Positions 6,963 through 15,138 of a stretch of 64,000 nucleotides of DNA are shown here, piece by piece. The notes below the pieces were generated by a model. The model was not told where the DNA came from. It saw only the letters and a program-made list of their open reading frames with translations, and did not search any database. The stretch covers positions 62,001 through 126,000 of the forward strand of contig NZ_AUIG01000008.1 in the NCBI RefSeq assembly GCF_000423585.1, read 5' to 3'. This stretch comes from Salinimicrobium xinjiangense DSM 19287 (GTDB taxonomy: Bacteria; Bacteroidota; Bacteroidia; Flavobacteriales; Flavobacteriaceae). Each line of letters starts with the position of its first letter. Position 1 is the first letter of the stretch. The position numbers were made by a program, and so were the translations under genes.

Positions 6963-9900
6963 ATGATCCTGTTCTTCGGAAACAAGCCAAACAAGGTGTA
7001 TGCGGTTCAAACCCACAAGGCACTTTCGGCTGAAAACATCGTCAAATTAAACTGGCTCTTCGGAAACGCACAACATTTAGATAAATCTGCCCTGGCAGAT
7101 TTTTTTGTTGGTCCCCGTGCCGCCATGATCACCCCCTGGAGTACAAATGCCGTGGAGATCACCCAAAATATGGGAATTGAAGGCATCAGCCGTATTGAGG
7201 AATTCATTGAAGTCGATGATCACTACACCGGCTATGACCCTATGATCTCCCAAAAATACAACGGGCTGGATCAGGACATTTTCACTATAGATATCGAACC
7301 GGAACCTATAAAGGAAGTAGAGAATATCGCTGCTTACAACAACCAGGAAGGTTTGGCGCTTAACGACGAAGAGGTGGAATATCTCGAAGATCTTTCAAAA
7401 AGGATCGGCCGTAAGCTCACAGATTCTGAGGTTTTCGGATTCTCCCAGGTAAACTCAGAACATTGTCGTCACAAGATCTTTAACGGGATATTCGAGATCG
7501 ACGGAAAGCAGAAGCCTGTCTCTCTTTTTAAGCTGATAAGAAAAACTTCGGAAGAAAACCCGAATGAAATTGTTTCCGCGTATAAAGATAATGTGGCTTT
7601 TATTAAAGGTCCGGTTGTGGAGCAATTTGCACCGAAATCGGCCGATAAACCTGATTTCTACTACAAGAAAGATTTTGAATCGGTTATCTCCTTAAAAGCA
7701 GAAACCCATAATTTCCCTACTACTGTCGAACCTTTCAACGGAGCTGCCACCGGAAGCGGTGGGGAGATCCGCGACAGGCTTGCCGGCGGGAAAGGTTCAT
7801 TGCCATTGGCGGGAACTGCTGTATATATGACTTCTTATTCCAGGCTTGAAGAAAACCGGCCATGGGAAGACGCTTTTCCAGCCAGGCCGTGGCTGTATCA
7901 AACTCCAATGGACATCCTGATCAAAGCTTCCAACGGAGCTTCAGATTTCGGAAATAAATTCGGGCAGCCACTTATTGCAGGTTCTGTTCTTACATTTGAG
8001 CATTCTGAAAACAGACGAGCTTTAGGCTATGACAAGGTGATCATGCTGGCCGGCGGAATTGGCTACGCAAAAGCTGATCAGGCTATCAAGGGAGCGCCGA
8101 AAAAGGGAGATCAGATCGTTGTTTTGGGAGGAGAAAACTACCGGATTGGAATGGGAGGAGCAGCTGTTTCTTCGGCAGACACCGGGGAATTCAGCAGCGG
8201 AATTGAGCTCAATGCCGTCCAAAGATCCAATCCCGAAATGCAAAAACGTGCTGCCAATACCATTCGTGCAATGGTGGAAGCAGATCAAAACCCTATAGTT
8301 TCTATCCACGACCATGGTGCGGGCGGACATTTGAACTGCCTTAGCGAACTTGTGGAAGACACCGGCGGAAAGATCGACCTGGACAAGCTTCCGGTGGGAG
8401 ATCCAACACTTTCGGCTAAAGAGATCATCGGGAATGAATCCCAGGAAAGGATGGGGCTCATCATTTCTGAAACAGATCTTCGGCAAATGAAAAAGATCGC
8501 CGACCGGGAAAGGACTCCGCTCTACGCTGTGGGCCATGTGACCGAAGATCGAAACTTCACTTTCCAAAGTGAAAAATCGGGTGCGAAACCTATGGATCTC
8601 GCCTTGGGAGACATGTTTGGAAGTTCTCCGAAGACAATAATGAAAGACAAAACCGTTGAGCATACTTACGCAGAGGTGGAATATGCTCAGGGGAATTTGC
8701 ATAAATACCTGGAACAGGTGCTGCAACTTGAGGCAGTAGGTTCCAAAGACTGGTTGACCAATAAAGTCGATAGATGTGTTACCGGAAGGGTGGCAAAACA
8801 GCAAACTGCAGGTCCGCTTCAGTTGCCACTTAACAACTGCGGAGTGATGGCTCTGGATTACAAAGGAAAGGAAGGGGTTGCTACCTCGATTGGCCACTCC
8901 CCTGTTTCCGCCTTGATCGATCCTGTTGCGGGGTCAAGAAATTCCATTGCCGAAGCACTTACAAATATTGTTTGGGCACCCCTTGAAAAAGGCTTAAAAT
9001 CGGTTTCGCTTTCAGCTAACTGGATGTGGCCTTGTAACAATGAAGGGGAAGACGCAAGACTTTATGAGGCCGTGCAGGGAGTTTCAGATTTTGCGATCTC
9101 CCTCGGAATCAATGTGCCTACCGGGAAAGATTCTCTTTCAATGAAACAGCGTTATGAAGACGGAAACGTTTTGGCTCCGGGAACGGTGATCATTTCGGCA
9201 GCCGGACATTGTGACGACATTAAAAAAGTAGTCGAACCCGTACTTCAAAAAGACGGAGGCGCTATTTATTACATCAATTTTTCGCAGGACAGCTTTAAAC
9301 TCGGAGGTTCTTCTTTCGGACAAATTCTAAACAAAGTTGGATCTGCGACTCCAACTATTAAAGACAATAAGAAATTCGCCGCTGCTTTTAATGCAGTACA
9401 GGAATTGATCAGAAAAGATCTGATCCTTGCCGGCCACGATGTGTCCTCCGGCGGATTGATCACTACCCTTCTGGAAATGTGTTTCGCAGATGTGGACCTT
9501 GCAGCCGAATTGAATCTTATAAAGTTGGGAGAAAAAGACAGCGTGAAAGTGCTTTTTGCAGAAAACGCCGGAATCGTTTTTCAGGCAAAAGATGCTTCCG
9601 TAGAAAGCATTTTAAAGGAAAAAGGAATCGAGTTCTTTAGGATCGGAAAAGCGACTGAAGGCAAAACTTTAAAAATTAAGAACGGAGATCAAACGCTGAA
9701 GTTTGACATTCCGGCGCTTCGAGATACCTGGTCCAAAACTTCCTTCCTGCTCGATCAAAAGCAAAGCGGAAGAGATAATGCGGCCGAACGTTATAAGAAC
9801 TACGCCAAACAACCACTGCACTTCAGGTTTCCTGAAGGTTTTGCAGGAAAGCTACCTCTCGACTCCGCTCGAGGTGACAAGCCCAGGATTAAAGCGGCAA

Positions 9901-10634
9901 TCATCAGAGAAAAAGGATCGAATTCAGAAAGAGAAATGGCCTATGCCATGGACCTTGCGGGATTTGATGTGAAGGACGTGCATATGACCGACCTTATTTC
10001 CGGAAGAGAAACCCTTGAGGACATTAAATTCATTGCGGCCGTGGGCGGATTCTCAAATTCTGATGTTTTGGGAAGCGCCAAAGGATGGGCCGGTGCCTTT
10101 CTTTACAATGAGAAAGCGAAAGCTGCATTAGATAACTTCTTCGCAAGAGAGGATACATTATCTCTTGGAGTTTGTAATGGTTGTCAGCTATTCATGGAGC
10201 TAGGTCTTTTACATCCCGACCATGAGCAGAAGCCAAAAATGCTGCACAATGAATCCCATAAATTCGAATGTAATTTCACTTCCATGGAGATCGCAGAAAA
10301 TGACTCTGTGATGATGCATTCACTTTCAGGCACCAGGCTTGGGATTTGGGCAGCACATGGGGAAGGGAAATTCAGTTTCCCATACGAACTGGATCGTTAC
10401 AAGATCATTGGGACTTATGGTTATGAAACCTATCCTTCCAACCCGAATGGTTCTCATTACAACACTGCCATGATCGTAAGCGACAATGGCCGTCACCTGG
10501 CGATGATGCCCCACCTGGAAAGATCAACCTTCCCCTGGAACTGGGCACATTATCCCAAAGACAGGAATGACAAGATCACTCCGTGGATCCAGGCCTTTGT
10601 CAATGCAAGGGTATGGTTGGAGAAACAGAAATAA
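6963..10634 (+). CDS. purL: Phosphoribosylformylglycinamidine synthase, large single-chain type
   Basis: This 1223-residue enzyme performs the fourth step of purine synthesis, converting FGAR and glutamine to FGAM with ATP. It is the long fused form, with an N-terminal PurS-like part, two AIRS-type halves and a C-terminal glutamine amidotransferase. Visible landmarks are SQVNSEHCRHKIFNG and ETHNFPT in the first half, NVPTGKDSLSMKQ in the second, and the amidotransferase triad: Cys1071 in GVCNGCQLF, with His1184 and Glu1186 in PHLERSTFPW. The start is the only ATG before the family's N-terminal strand. The linker before the amidotransferase (around 9854-9882) is encoded by a sequence that looks like a dispersed intergenic repeat. 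Confidence 0.96.
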   Translation: MILFFGNKPNKVYAVQTHKALSAENIVKLNWLFGNAQHLDKSALADFFVGPRAAMITPWSTNAVEITQNMGIEGISRIEEFIEVDDHYTGYDPMISQKYNGLDQDIFTIDIEPEPIKEVENIAAYNNQEGLALNDEEVEYLEDLSKRIGRKLTDSEVFGFSQVNSEHCRHKIFNGIFEIDGKQKPVSLFKLIRKTSEENPNEIVSAYKDNVAFIKGPVVEQFAPKSADKPDFYYKKDFESVISLKAETHNFPTTVEPFNGAATGSGGEIRDRLAGGKGSLPLAGTAVYMTSYSRLEENRPWEDAFPARPWLYQTPMDILIKASNGASDFGNKFGQPLIAGSVLTFEHSENRRALGYDKVIMLAGGIGYAKADQAIKGAPKKGDQIVVLGGENYRIGMGGAAVSSADTGEFSSGIELNAVQRSNPEMQKRAANTIRAMVEADQNPIVSIHDHGAGGHLNCLSELVEDTGGKIDLDKLPVGDPTLSAKEIIGNESQERMGLIISETDLRQMKKIADRERTPLYAVGHVTEDRNFTFQSEKSGAKPMDLALGDMFGSSPKTIMKDKTVEHTYAEVEYAQGNLHKYLEQVLQLEAVGSKDWLTNKVDRCVTGRVAKQQTAGPLQLPLNNCGVMALDYKGKEGVATSIGHSPVSALIDPVAGSRNSIAEALTNIVWAPLEKGLKSVSLSANWMWPCNNEGEDARLYEAVQGVSDFAISLGINVPTGKDSLSMKQRYEDGNVLAPGTVIISAAGHCDDIKKVVEPVLQKDGGAIYYINFSQDSFKLGGSSFGQILNKVGSATPTIKDNKKFAAAFNAVQELIRKDLILAGHDVSSGGLITTLLEMCFADVDLAAELNLIKLGEKDSVKVLFAENAGIVFQAKDASVESILKEKGIEFFRIGKATEGKTLKIKNGDQTLKFDIPALRDTWSKTSFLLDQKQSGRDNAAERYKNYAKQPLHFRFPEGFAGKLPLDSARGDKPRIKAAIIREKGSNSEREMAYAMDLAGFDVKDVHMTDLISGRETLEDIKFIAAVGGFSNSDVLGSAKGWAGAFLYNEKAKAALDNFFAREDTLSLGVCNGCQLFMELGLLHPDHEQKPKMLHNESHKFECNFTSMEIAENDSVMMHSLSGTRLGIWAAHGEGKFSFPYELDRYKIIGTYGYETYPSNPNGSHYNTAMIVSDNGRHLAMMPHLERSTFPWNWAHYPKDRNDKITPWIQAFVNARVWLEKQK

Positions 10635-10659
10635 TTACCTCTTAAAAATGACATTTTTG

Positions 10660-10690
10660 AAGCTCCTGTCTTACAGCAGGAGCTTTTTAT
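10660..10690 (+). terminator. Terminator after purL
   Basis: Arms AAGCTCCTG (10660-10668) and CAGGAGCTT (10677-10685) pair perfectly, followed by a T-rich run. Confidence 0.8.
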
Positions 10691-10710
10691 TTTCCCAACA
10701 AATTCCGGAC

Positions 10711-10916
10711 AAAATCCGGGGTGAAAATGTTTCGCCCCTACAGGGCTCTATTCATTTGTTTTTTCCACTCTCCCCGGGTTAAAACCCGGGGCTATAAATG
10801 TGTCGCCCCTAAAGGGCTGTCTTCGGTTTACGCAGTAATCGCCGGATAAAATATGTCCGGATGCCTTTTTTCTTGATTCTACCCCGGGTTGAAACCTGTG
10901 TCTACAAATGGGTCAC
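10711..10916. repeat. Three degenerate copies of a GC-rich intergenic element
   Basis: The best copy at 10772-10818 reads CCCCGGGTTAAAACCCGGGG, then CTATAAATGTGTCGCCCCTA and AAGGGCT. It contains two small hairpins, CCCCGGGTT/AACCCGGGG and GCCCCT/AGGGCT. Copies at 10711-10747 and 10881-10916 are diverged. Elements of this type are common between genes of Bacteroidota. Confidence 0.7.
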
Positions 10917-10926
10917 AATAATTTTT

Positions 10927-10963
10927 CTGACCACTGATCACCGACCACTGACCACTGACCACT
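10927..10963. repeat. Short tandem repeat, unit about 8 bp (GACCACTG)
   Basis: Four to five imperfect units of (C)TGACCACTG-like sequence lie end to end: CTGACCACTGATCACC, then GACCACTGACCACTGACCACT. No coding role is seen. Confidence 0.7.
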
Positions 10964-11037
10964 TAAAAAAAGGCTTTCACCTTTTCATAACACCTGTGTA
11001 TCCTGATATTTCTTACCTTAAAAAGAAAAGCTGAATT

Positions 11038-12216
11038 ATGACAATTAAAGAAAAAGACGAAAAATTCTTTGGACGCGGGAATCCGCCGATGGATCTGGAA
11101 GTAGTAAAAGCTGAAGGCAGTTATGTTTTTGGTGCAGATGGGAAAAAATATGTGGATTTCCTGGGCGGTGCCGGAGTCGGCAATCTCGGCTGGGGAATAA
11201 AGGAGATTGAAGATGCCATAAAGAACGGCGACAGACCATCTTATATTTACCCCAATTTCTATTATAAGCCCTGGACAGAACTTGCGGAACTCCTGGCCGA
11301 ACTCACTCCAGGAAAACTTCAGAAGAGCTACAGAATGACCGGCGGCTCTGAAGCTGTGGAGGCAGCCCTGCAAATGGCTACCATGTATACCGGCAGGAAA
11401 AAAATTCTTTCCGTAGAAGGAAGTTATCACGGTAATACGATTGCTGCATTAAGTGTTGGCGCAACAAAAAAGCAGGAGAAGTTCCCAAATCTTCTCAGCG
11501 GTTGCGAAAAGATTCAGCCGCCACTAAACAAAGAAAAACTGAAAGAAGTAGAATCCCTTCTATCGGGAAAAGAGGTGGCAGCGGTGATCATGGAGCCAAT
11601 CATTATCAATATGGGAGTGGTAATTCCGGAAGATGAATTTATGTCGGGTTTAAATCGCATCTGTAAAGAAACCGGTACACTGCTCATCATGGATGAAGCC
11701 ATTACAGGATTTGGTCGCACCGGGAAAATGTTTGCAACAGAGCATTTTGATATTGAACCTGACATTTTATGTATGGCCAAAGCTATCACGGCAGGTCATG
11801 CTCCTATGGGCGCAGTCATCACTACCCCCGAAATAGATAAAAAAGTGGGCGGAGAGATAGGCTTATATTCTTCCTATGGCTGGCATCCCTTAGCCGTTGA
11901 CGCCTCCCTGGCGGCACTTAAATACCTGAAGTCGAACAGAGAAAGGCTTTTCAGAAATATTGAGCAAATAAGCAAGAGTTTTCAGGAAGAGATTTCCGAA
12001 ATCAATTTTCCTAAAGATCCTGAAATAAGAATTAAAGGAGCAGCGATTGGTATTGACCTTCAGGATGAAGAATATGCTTCAAATGTGAAAGAGAAAGCTT
12101 TAAAGGAGGGGTTGTTAATGAATACCGAAGGTTCTTCTCTCCTCTTCCTTCCAAATTTTCAAATGACCCGGGAAATTGTGCACGAAGGGATTAATTTATT
12201 AAAGAAGATCATTTAA
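11038..12216 (+). CDS. Class III PLP-dependent aminotransferase
   Basis: A 392-residue fold-type I aminotransferase of the acetylornithine/GABA/ornithine group, which moves an amino group from an omega-amine to 2-oxoglutarate or pyruvate. The PLP phosphate region MTGGSEAVEAALQMA, the ring-stacking YHGNTIAALS, the aspartate motif LLIMDEAITGFGRTGKMFA and the Schiff-base Lys248 in CMAKAITAGHAPMGA are all present. Length is normal. There is no arginine or lysine pathway gene beside it, so its substrate is open. It is 77 bp upstream of the acyl-CoA ligase and may be co-transcribed with it. Confidence 0.85.
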   Translation: MTIKEKDEKFFGRGNPPMDLEVVKAEGSYVFGADGKKYVDFLGGAGVGNLGWGIKEIEDAIKNGDRPSYIYPNFYYKPWTELAELLAELTPGKLQKSYRMTGGSEAVEAALQMATMYTGRKKILSVEGSYHGNTIAALSVGATKKQEKFPNLLSGCEKIQPPLNKEKLKEVESLLSGKEVAAVIMEPIIINMGVVIPEDEFMSGLNRICKETGTLLIMDEAITGFGRTGKMFATEHFDIEPDILCMAKAITAGHAPMGAVITTPEIDKKVGGEIGLYSSYGWHPLAVDASLAALKYLKSNRERLFRNIEQISKSFQEEISEINFPKDPEIRIKGAAIGIDLQDEEYASNVKEKALKEGLLMNTEGSSLLFLPNFQMTREIVHEGINLLKKII

Positions 12217-12293
12217 AATGACTATTATTAAAAAAAATTTGAAATAGATGCTTCTTTTGCTATTTTGCATGAGCTATTCTAACAAATCAATAA

Positions 12294-14069
12294 ATGATTG
12301 AAATAAAAAGATTATTCGATTTCCCCTATTTTCAGCTGGAAAATGCACCACTGGAAAAATCATTGGTTACCAAACGTAACGGCACCTGGGAGGCTCTCAC
12401 TACACAAGAATACATTGACAAAGCCAATGCGGTGAGCCGCGGCTTGCTTCGTCTCGGGATTCAACCGAATGACAAGATCGCAGTTATTTCTACGAATAAC
12501 CGCACAGAATGGAATGTTGTTGATATTGGTATCCTTCAGGTGGGCGCGCAGAACGTACCTATTTACCCCACGGTTTCTGAAGAAGATTATGAGTACGTGA
12601 TCAATCACAGTGAATCTATTTATTGTTTTGTCTCAGATAAAGAAATACTCGACAAGCTAAATACCATCCGTGGAAATACTCAGCTAAAGGGGGTTTATAC
12701 TTTCGATGAAATCGCCGGTGCAGATAATTGGAGCGAAATCCTGAAATTGGGTGAAGACACTTCCAATCAGGAGGAAGTTGAAGCGCGGAAAAACGCAGTA
12801 AAAGAAGATGATCTTGCCACCCTTATATATACTTCGGGAACAACAGGAAGACCTAAAGGAGTGATGCTTAGCCATAAGAACATTGTAAGTGATGTACTGC
12901 TAAGTTCTGAACGTGTACCATTTGACTTCGGAAGTTATGTGGCCCTGAGTTTTCTTCCGGTCTGTCACATTTTTGAGCGTATGATCCTGTACCTCTACCA
13001 GTATTACAGTGTGTCCATTCATTTTGCGGAGTCAATAGATATGATAAGTGACAACCTCAAGGAGGTAAAACCGCATGTAATTTCGGCTGTACCGCGACTG
13101 CTTGAAAAAGTTTATGATAAGATCATTGCAAAAGGTTCAACAGTTGGCGGAATAAAACAGAAATTATTCTTCTGGTCTGTGGAACTCGGTCTTAAATATG
13201 AGCCCTATGGTGCAAATGGCTGGTGGTATGAAACTCAGTTAAGTCTGGCCCGTAAACTGGTCTTTTCTAAATGGAAAGAAGGATTGGGGGGACGAATAGA
13301 ACTTATTGTTTCAGGAAGTGCAGCTCTGCAACCAAGGCTGGCGAGAGTTTTCGCTGCAGCGGGAATTCCTGTGATGGAAGGCTACGGACTTACTGAAACT
13401 TCTCCGGTAATCTCAGTAAATGATCAGCGAAACGGCGGATTTAAAATTGGAACCGTAGGAAGGGTGCTTAAAAATGTAGAGGTAAAGATTGCTGAAGACG
13501 GCGAAATACTTTGTAAAGGACCCAACGTGATGCAAGGTTATTATAAAGAACCCGAAAAAACTAAGGAGGTCATTAACGGAGATGGATTTTTCCACACCGG
13601 AGACATTGGAGAATTAGATGCCGATGGATTTTTGAAGATCACCGACAGGAAGAAGGAGATGTTCAAAACTTCCGGCGGAAAGTATGTTGCACCTCAGGTG
13701 ATTGAAAACCAACTGAAGCAATCCCGTTTTATTGCCGAACTTATGGTTATTGGAGAAGGGGAAAAAATGCCTGCAGCTCTAATTCAGCCAGACTTTGATT
13801 TTGTTCGGGAATGGGCAAAAAGAAAACACGTAGAAGTTGGTCCAAGTAATGCTGACCTGATCAATAATGAACAGGTAAAAGCCCGTATCCAGGAAGAAGT
13901 AGATTTCTACAACCAAAAATTCGGAAGCTGGGAAAAGATCAAAAAATTCGAACTCACTCCCGATGTATGGAGCATTGAAGGAGAACACCTTACTCCTACA
14001 ATGAAACTTAAACGCCGGAATATCATTAAGTTATACCAAAAATTGTATGATGGTATTTATGAGAAATAG
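12294..14069 (+). CDS. Long-chain fatty-acid--CoA ligase (AMP-forming)
   Basis: A 591-residue ANL-superfamily enzyme that activates fatty acids to acyl-CoA through an acyl-adenylate. The adenylation P-loop YTSGTTGRPKGVMLSH (around residues 178-193), the GYGLTETSP motif, HTGDIGELDADGFLKITDRKKE and the C-terminal lysine-bearing GGKYVAPQVIEN are present in order. The length and the C-terminal TPTMKLKRR segment fit the FAA1/FadD15-like long-chain group rather than acetyl-CoA synthetase. It is the last housekeeping gene before the xylan locus and ends at a strong terminator. Confidence 0.9.
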   Translation: MIEIKRLFDFPYFQLENAPLEKSLVTKRNGTWEALTTQEYIDKANAVSRGLLRLGIQPNDKIAVISTNNRTEWNVVDIGILQVGAQNVPIYPTVSEEDYEYVINHSESIYCFVSDKEILDKLNTIRGNTQLKGVYTFDEIAGADNWSEILKLGEDTSNQEEVEARKNAVKEDDLATLIYTSGTTGRPKGVMLSHKNIVSDVLLSSERVPFDFGSYVALSFLPVCHIFERMILYLYQYYSVSIHFAESIDMISDNLKEVKPHVISAVPRLLEKVYDKIIAKGSTVGGIKQKLFFWSVELGLKYEPYGANGWWYETQLSLARKLVFSKWKEGLGGRIELIVSGSAALQPRLARVFAAAGIPVMEGYGLTETSPVISVNDQRNGGFKIGTVGRVLKNVEVKIAEDGEILCKGPNVMQGYYKEPEKTKEVINGDGFFHTGDIGELDADGFLKITDRKKEMFKTSGGKYVAPQVIENQLKQSRFIAELMVIGEGEKMPAALIQPDFDFVREWAKRKHVEVGPSNADLINNEQVKARIQEEVDFYNQKFGSWEKIKKFELTPDVWSIEGEHLTPTMKLKRRNIIKLYQKLYDGIYEK

Positions 14070-14091
14070 GATATTTAAATAATTATGGAGT

Positions 14092-14126
14092 AAAAATGGC
14101 CGGGAAAAATTACCCGGCCATTTTTT
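14092..14126. terminator. Bidirectional terminator marking the edge of the xylan locus
   Basis: A-rich AAAAATGGCCGGG pairs with CCCGGCCATTTTTT (14113-14126) around an 8-base loop, with A and T runs on either side. It therefore serves both the acyl-CoA ligase and the convergent aldo/keto reductase operon. Confidence 0.85.
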
Positions 14127-14134
14127 GCAATCAT

Positions 14135-15121
14135 CTACCAGCGTTGATGAACTTCCTCCTTCACATAATCATCATAGATCTTGTTCATCTTCAGGATCTG
14201 CTCTTCAGTGAGTTCGGGCGTTTCCTCTACCGAGAGATTGGAAATTAAATGTTCTACTTTTGAAGCTCCGGGAATTACGGTACTCACCTCTTTTCTTCTC
14301 AGGATCCATTTTAAAGCCATAGGTGCAAGATTTTCTTTGTCAGGAAAAATGGACCTGAGTGCATTAGCTGCCTCTACTCCCCGATTGAAATTAACCCCGG
14401 CAAATGTTTCCCCCTTGTCAAATGCTTCCCCATTACGGTTAAAATTTCTGTGATCTTCGGGAGAAAAATGGGAGTCTTTACTAAATTTCCCGGTCAAAAG
14501 TCCGCTTGCTAAAGGAACTCTCACAATGATCCCAACATTCTTCTGCCGTGCGAGTGTAAAAAAGTTCTCCTGGGGCCGCTGGCGAAAAAGATTGTATATG
14601 ATCTGTACCGTAGAAACATTGTCATATTCAATGGCTTTGATCCCCTCCTCCACTTTCTCAACACTCACTCCCAGTTTATCTATTTTACCCTGCTGTTGGA
14701 GCCTGTCAAAGGTTTCGAAGATCTCGGGCCTGTAGTAAACATCGGTTGGCGGACAGTGCAACTGAATAAGATCAAGCCTTTCCAAACCGGAATTTTTCAA
14801 ACTGTCTTCAACGAATTTGGTGAGAATTTCAGGAGTATAACCCTCATTTGTATGAGGAGAAATTTTACGGCCGCATTTGGTAGCCACATAAACTTTTTCG
14901 GACCTGGATCTGACTACTCTTCCAACTGCAGCCTCACTGAGCCCGTCCTCATAAACATCTGCAGTATCAATAAAGTTTATCCCATTATCAATAGCAGTGT
15001 TTAAGATCTCTTCCGCTTTTTTATTGTCAAAGCCCGATCCCCATTTTCCCCCAACCTGCCAGGTTCCCAGGGAAATTTCAGAAATCTCAAATCCGGTTTT
15101 TCCTAAAATTCTATATTTCAT
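14135..15121 (-). CDS. Aldo/keto reductase, last gene of the alpha-glucuronidase operon
   Basis: A 328-residue NADPH-dependent oxidoreductase of the AKR superfamily, cytoplasmic. The catalytic tetrad can be read as Asp and Tyr in DTADVYEDGLSE, Lys in VATKCGRK and His in IQLHCPPTD. The cofactor segment STVIPGASKVEHL is near the C-terminus. The start ATG is 17 bp after the GH115 stop, so it is the last gene of the six-gene minus-strand operon. A role in reducing a sugar or a uronate-derived aldehyde is plausible from context. No substrate is proved. Confidence 0.85.
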   Translation of the reverse strand: MKYRILGKTGFEISEISLGTWQVGGKWGSGFDNKKAEEILNTAIDNGINFIDTADVYEDGLSEAAVGRVVRSRSEKVYVATKCGRKISPHTNEGYTPEILTKFVEDSLKNSGLERLDLIQLHCPPTDVYYRPEIFETFDRLQQQGKIDKLGVSVEKVEEGIKAIEYDNVSTVQIIYNLFRQRPQENFFTLARQKNVGIIVRVPLASGLLTGKFSKDSHFSPEDHRNFNRNGEAFDKGETFAGVNFNRGVEAANALRSIFPDKENLAPMALKWILRRKEVSTVIPGASKVEHLISNLSVEETPELTEEQILKMNKIYDDYVKEEVHQRW

Positions 15122-15138
15122 TACAATCTTATTTTATT

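Larger units (their letters stand above)
10635..11037. other. 403-bp repeat-rich gap between purL and the aminotransferase
   Basis: No gene is seen. The gap holds the purL terminator, three degenerate copies of a GC-rich element (10711-10747, 10772-10818, 10881-10916) and a short tandem array (10927-10963). A weak -7-like TACCTTAA lies about 20 bp before the aminotransferase ATG. Confidence 0.6.
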
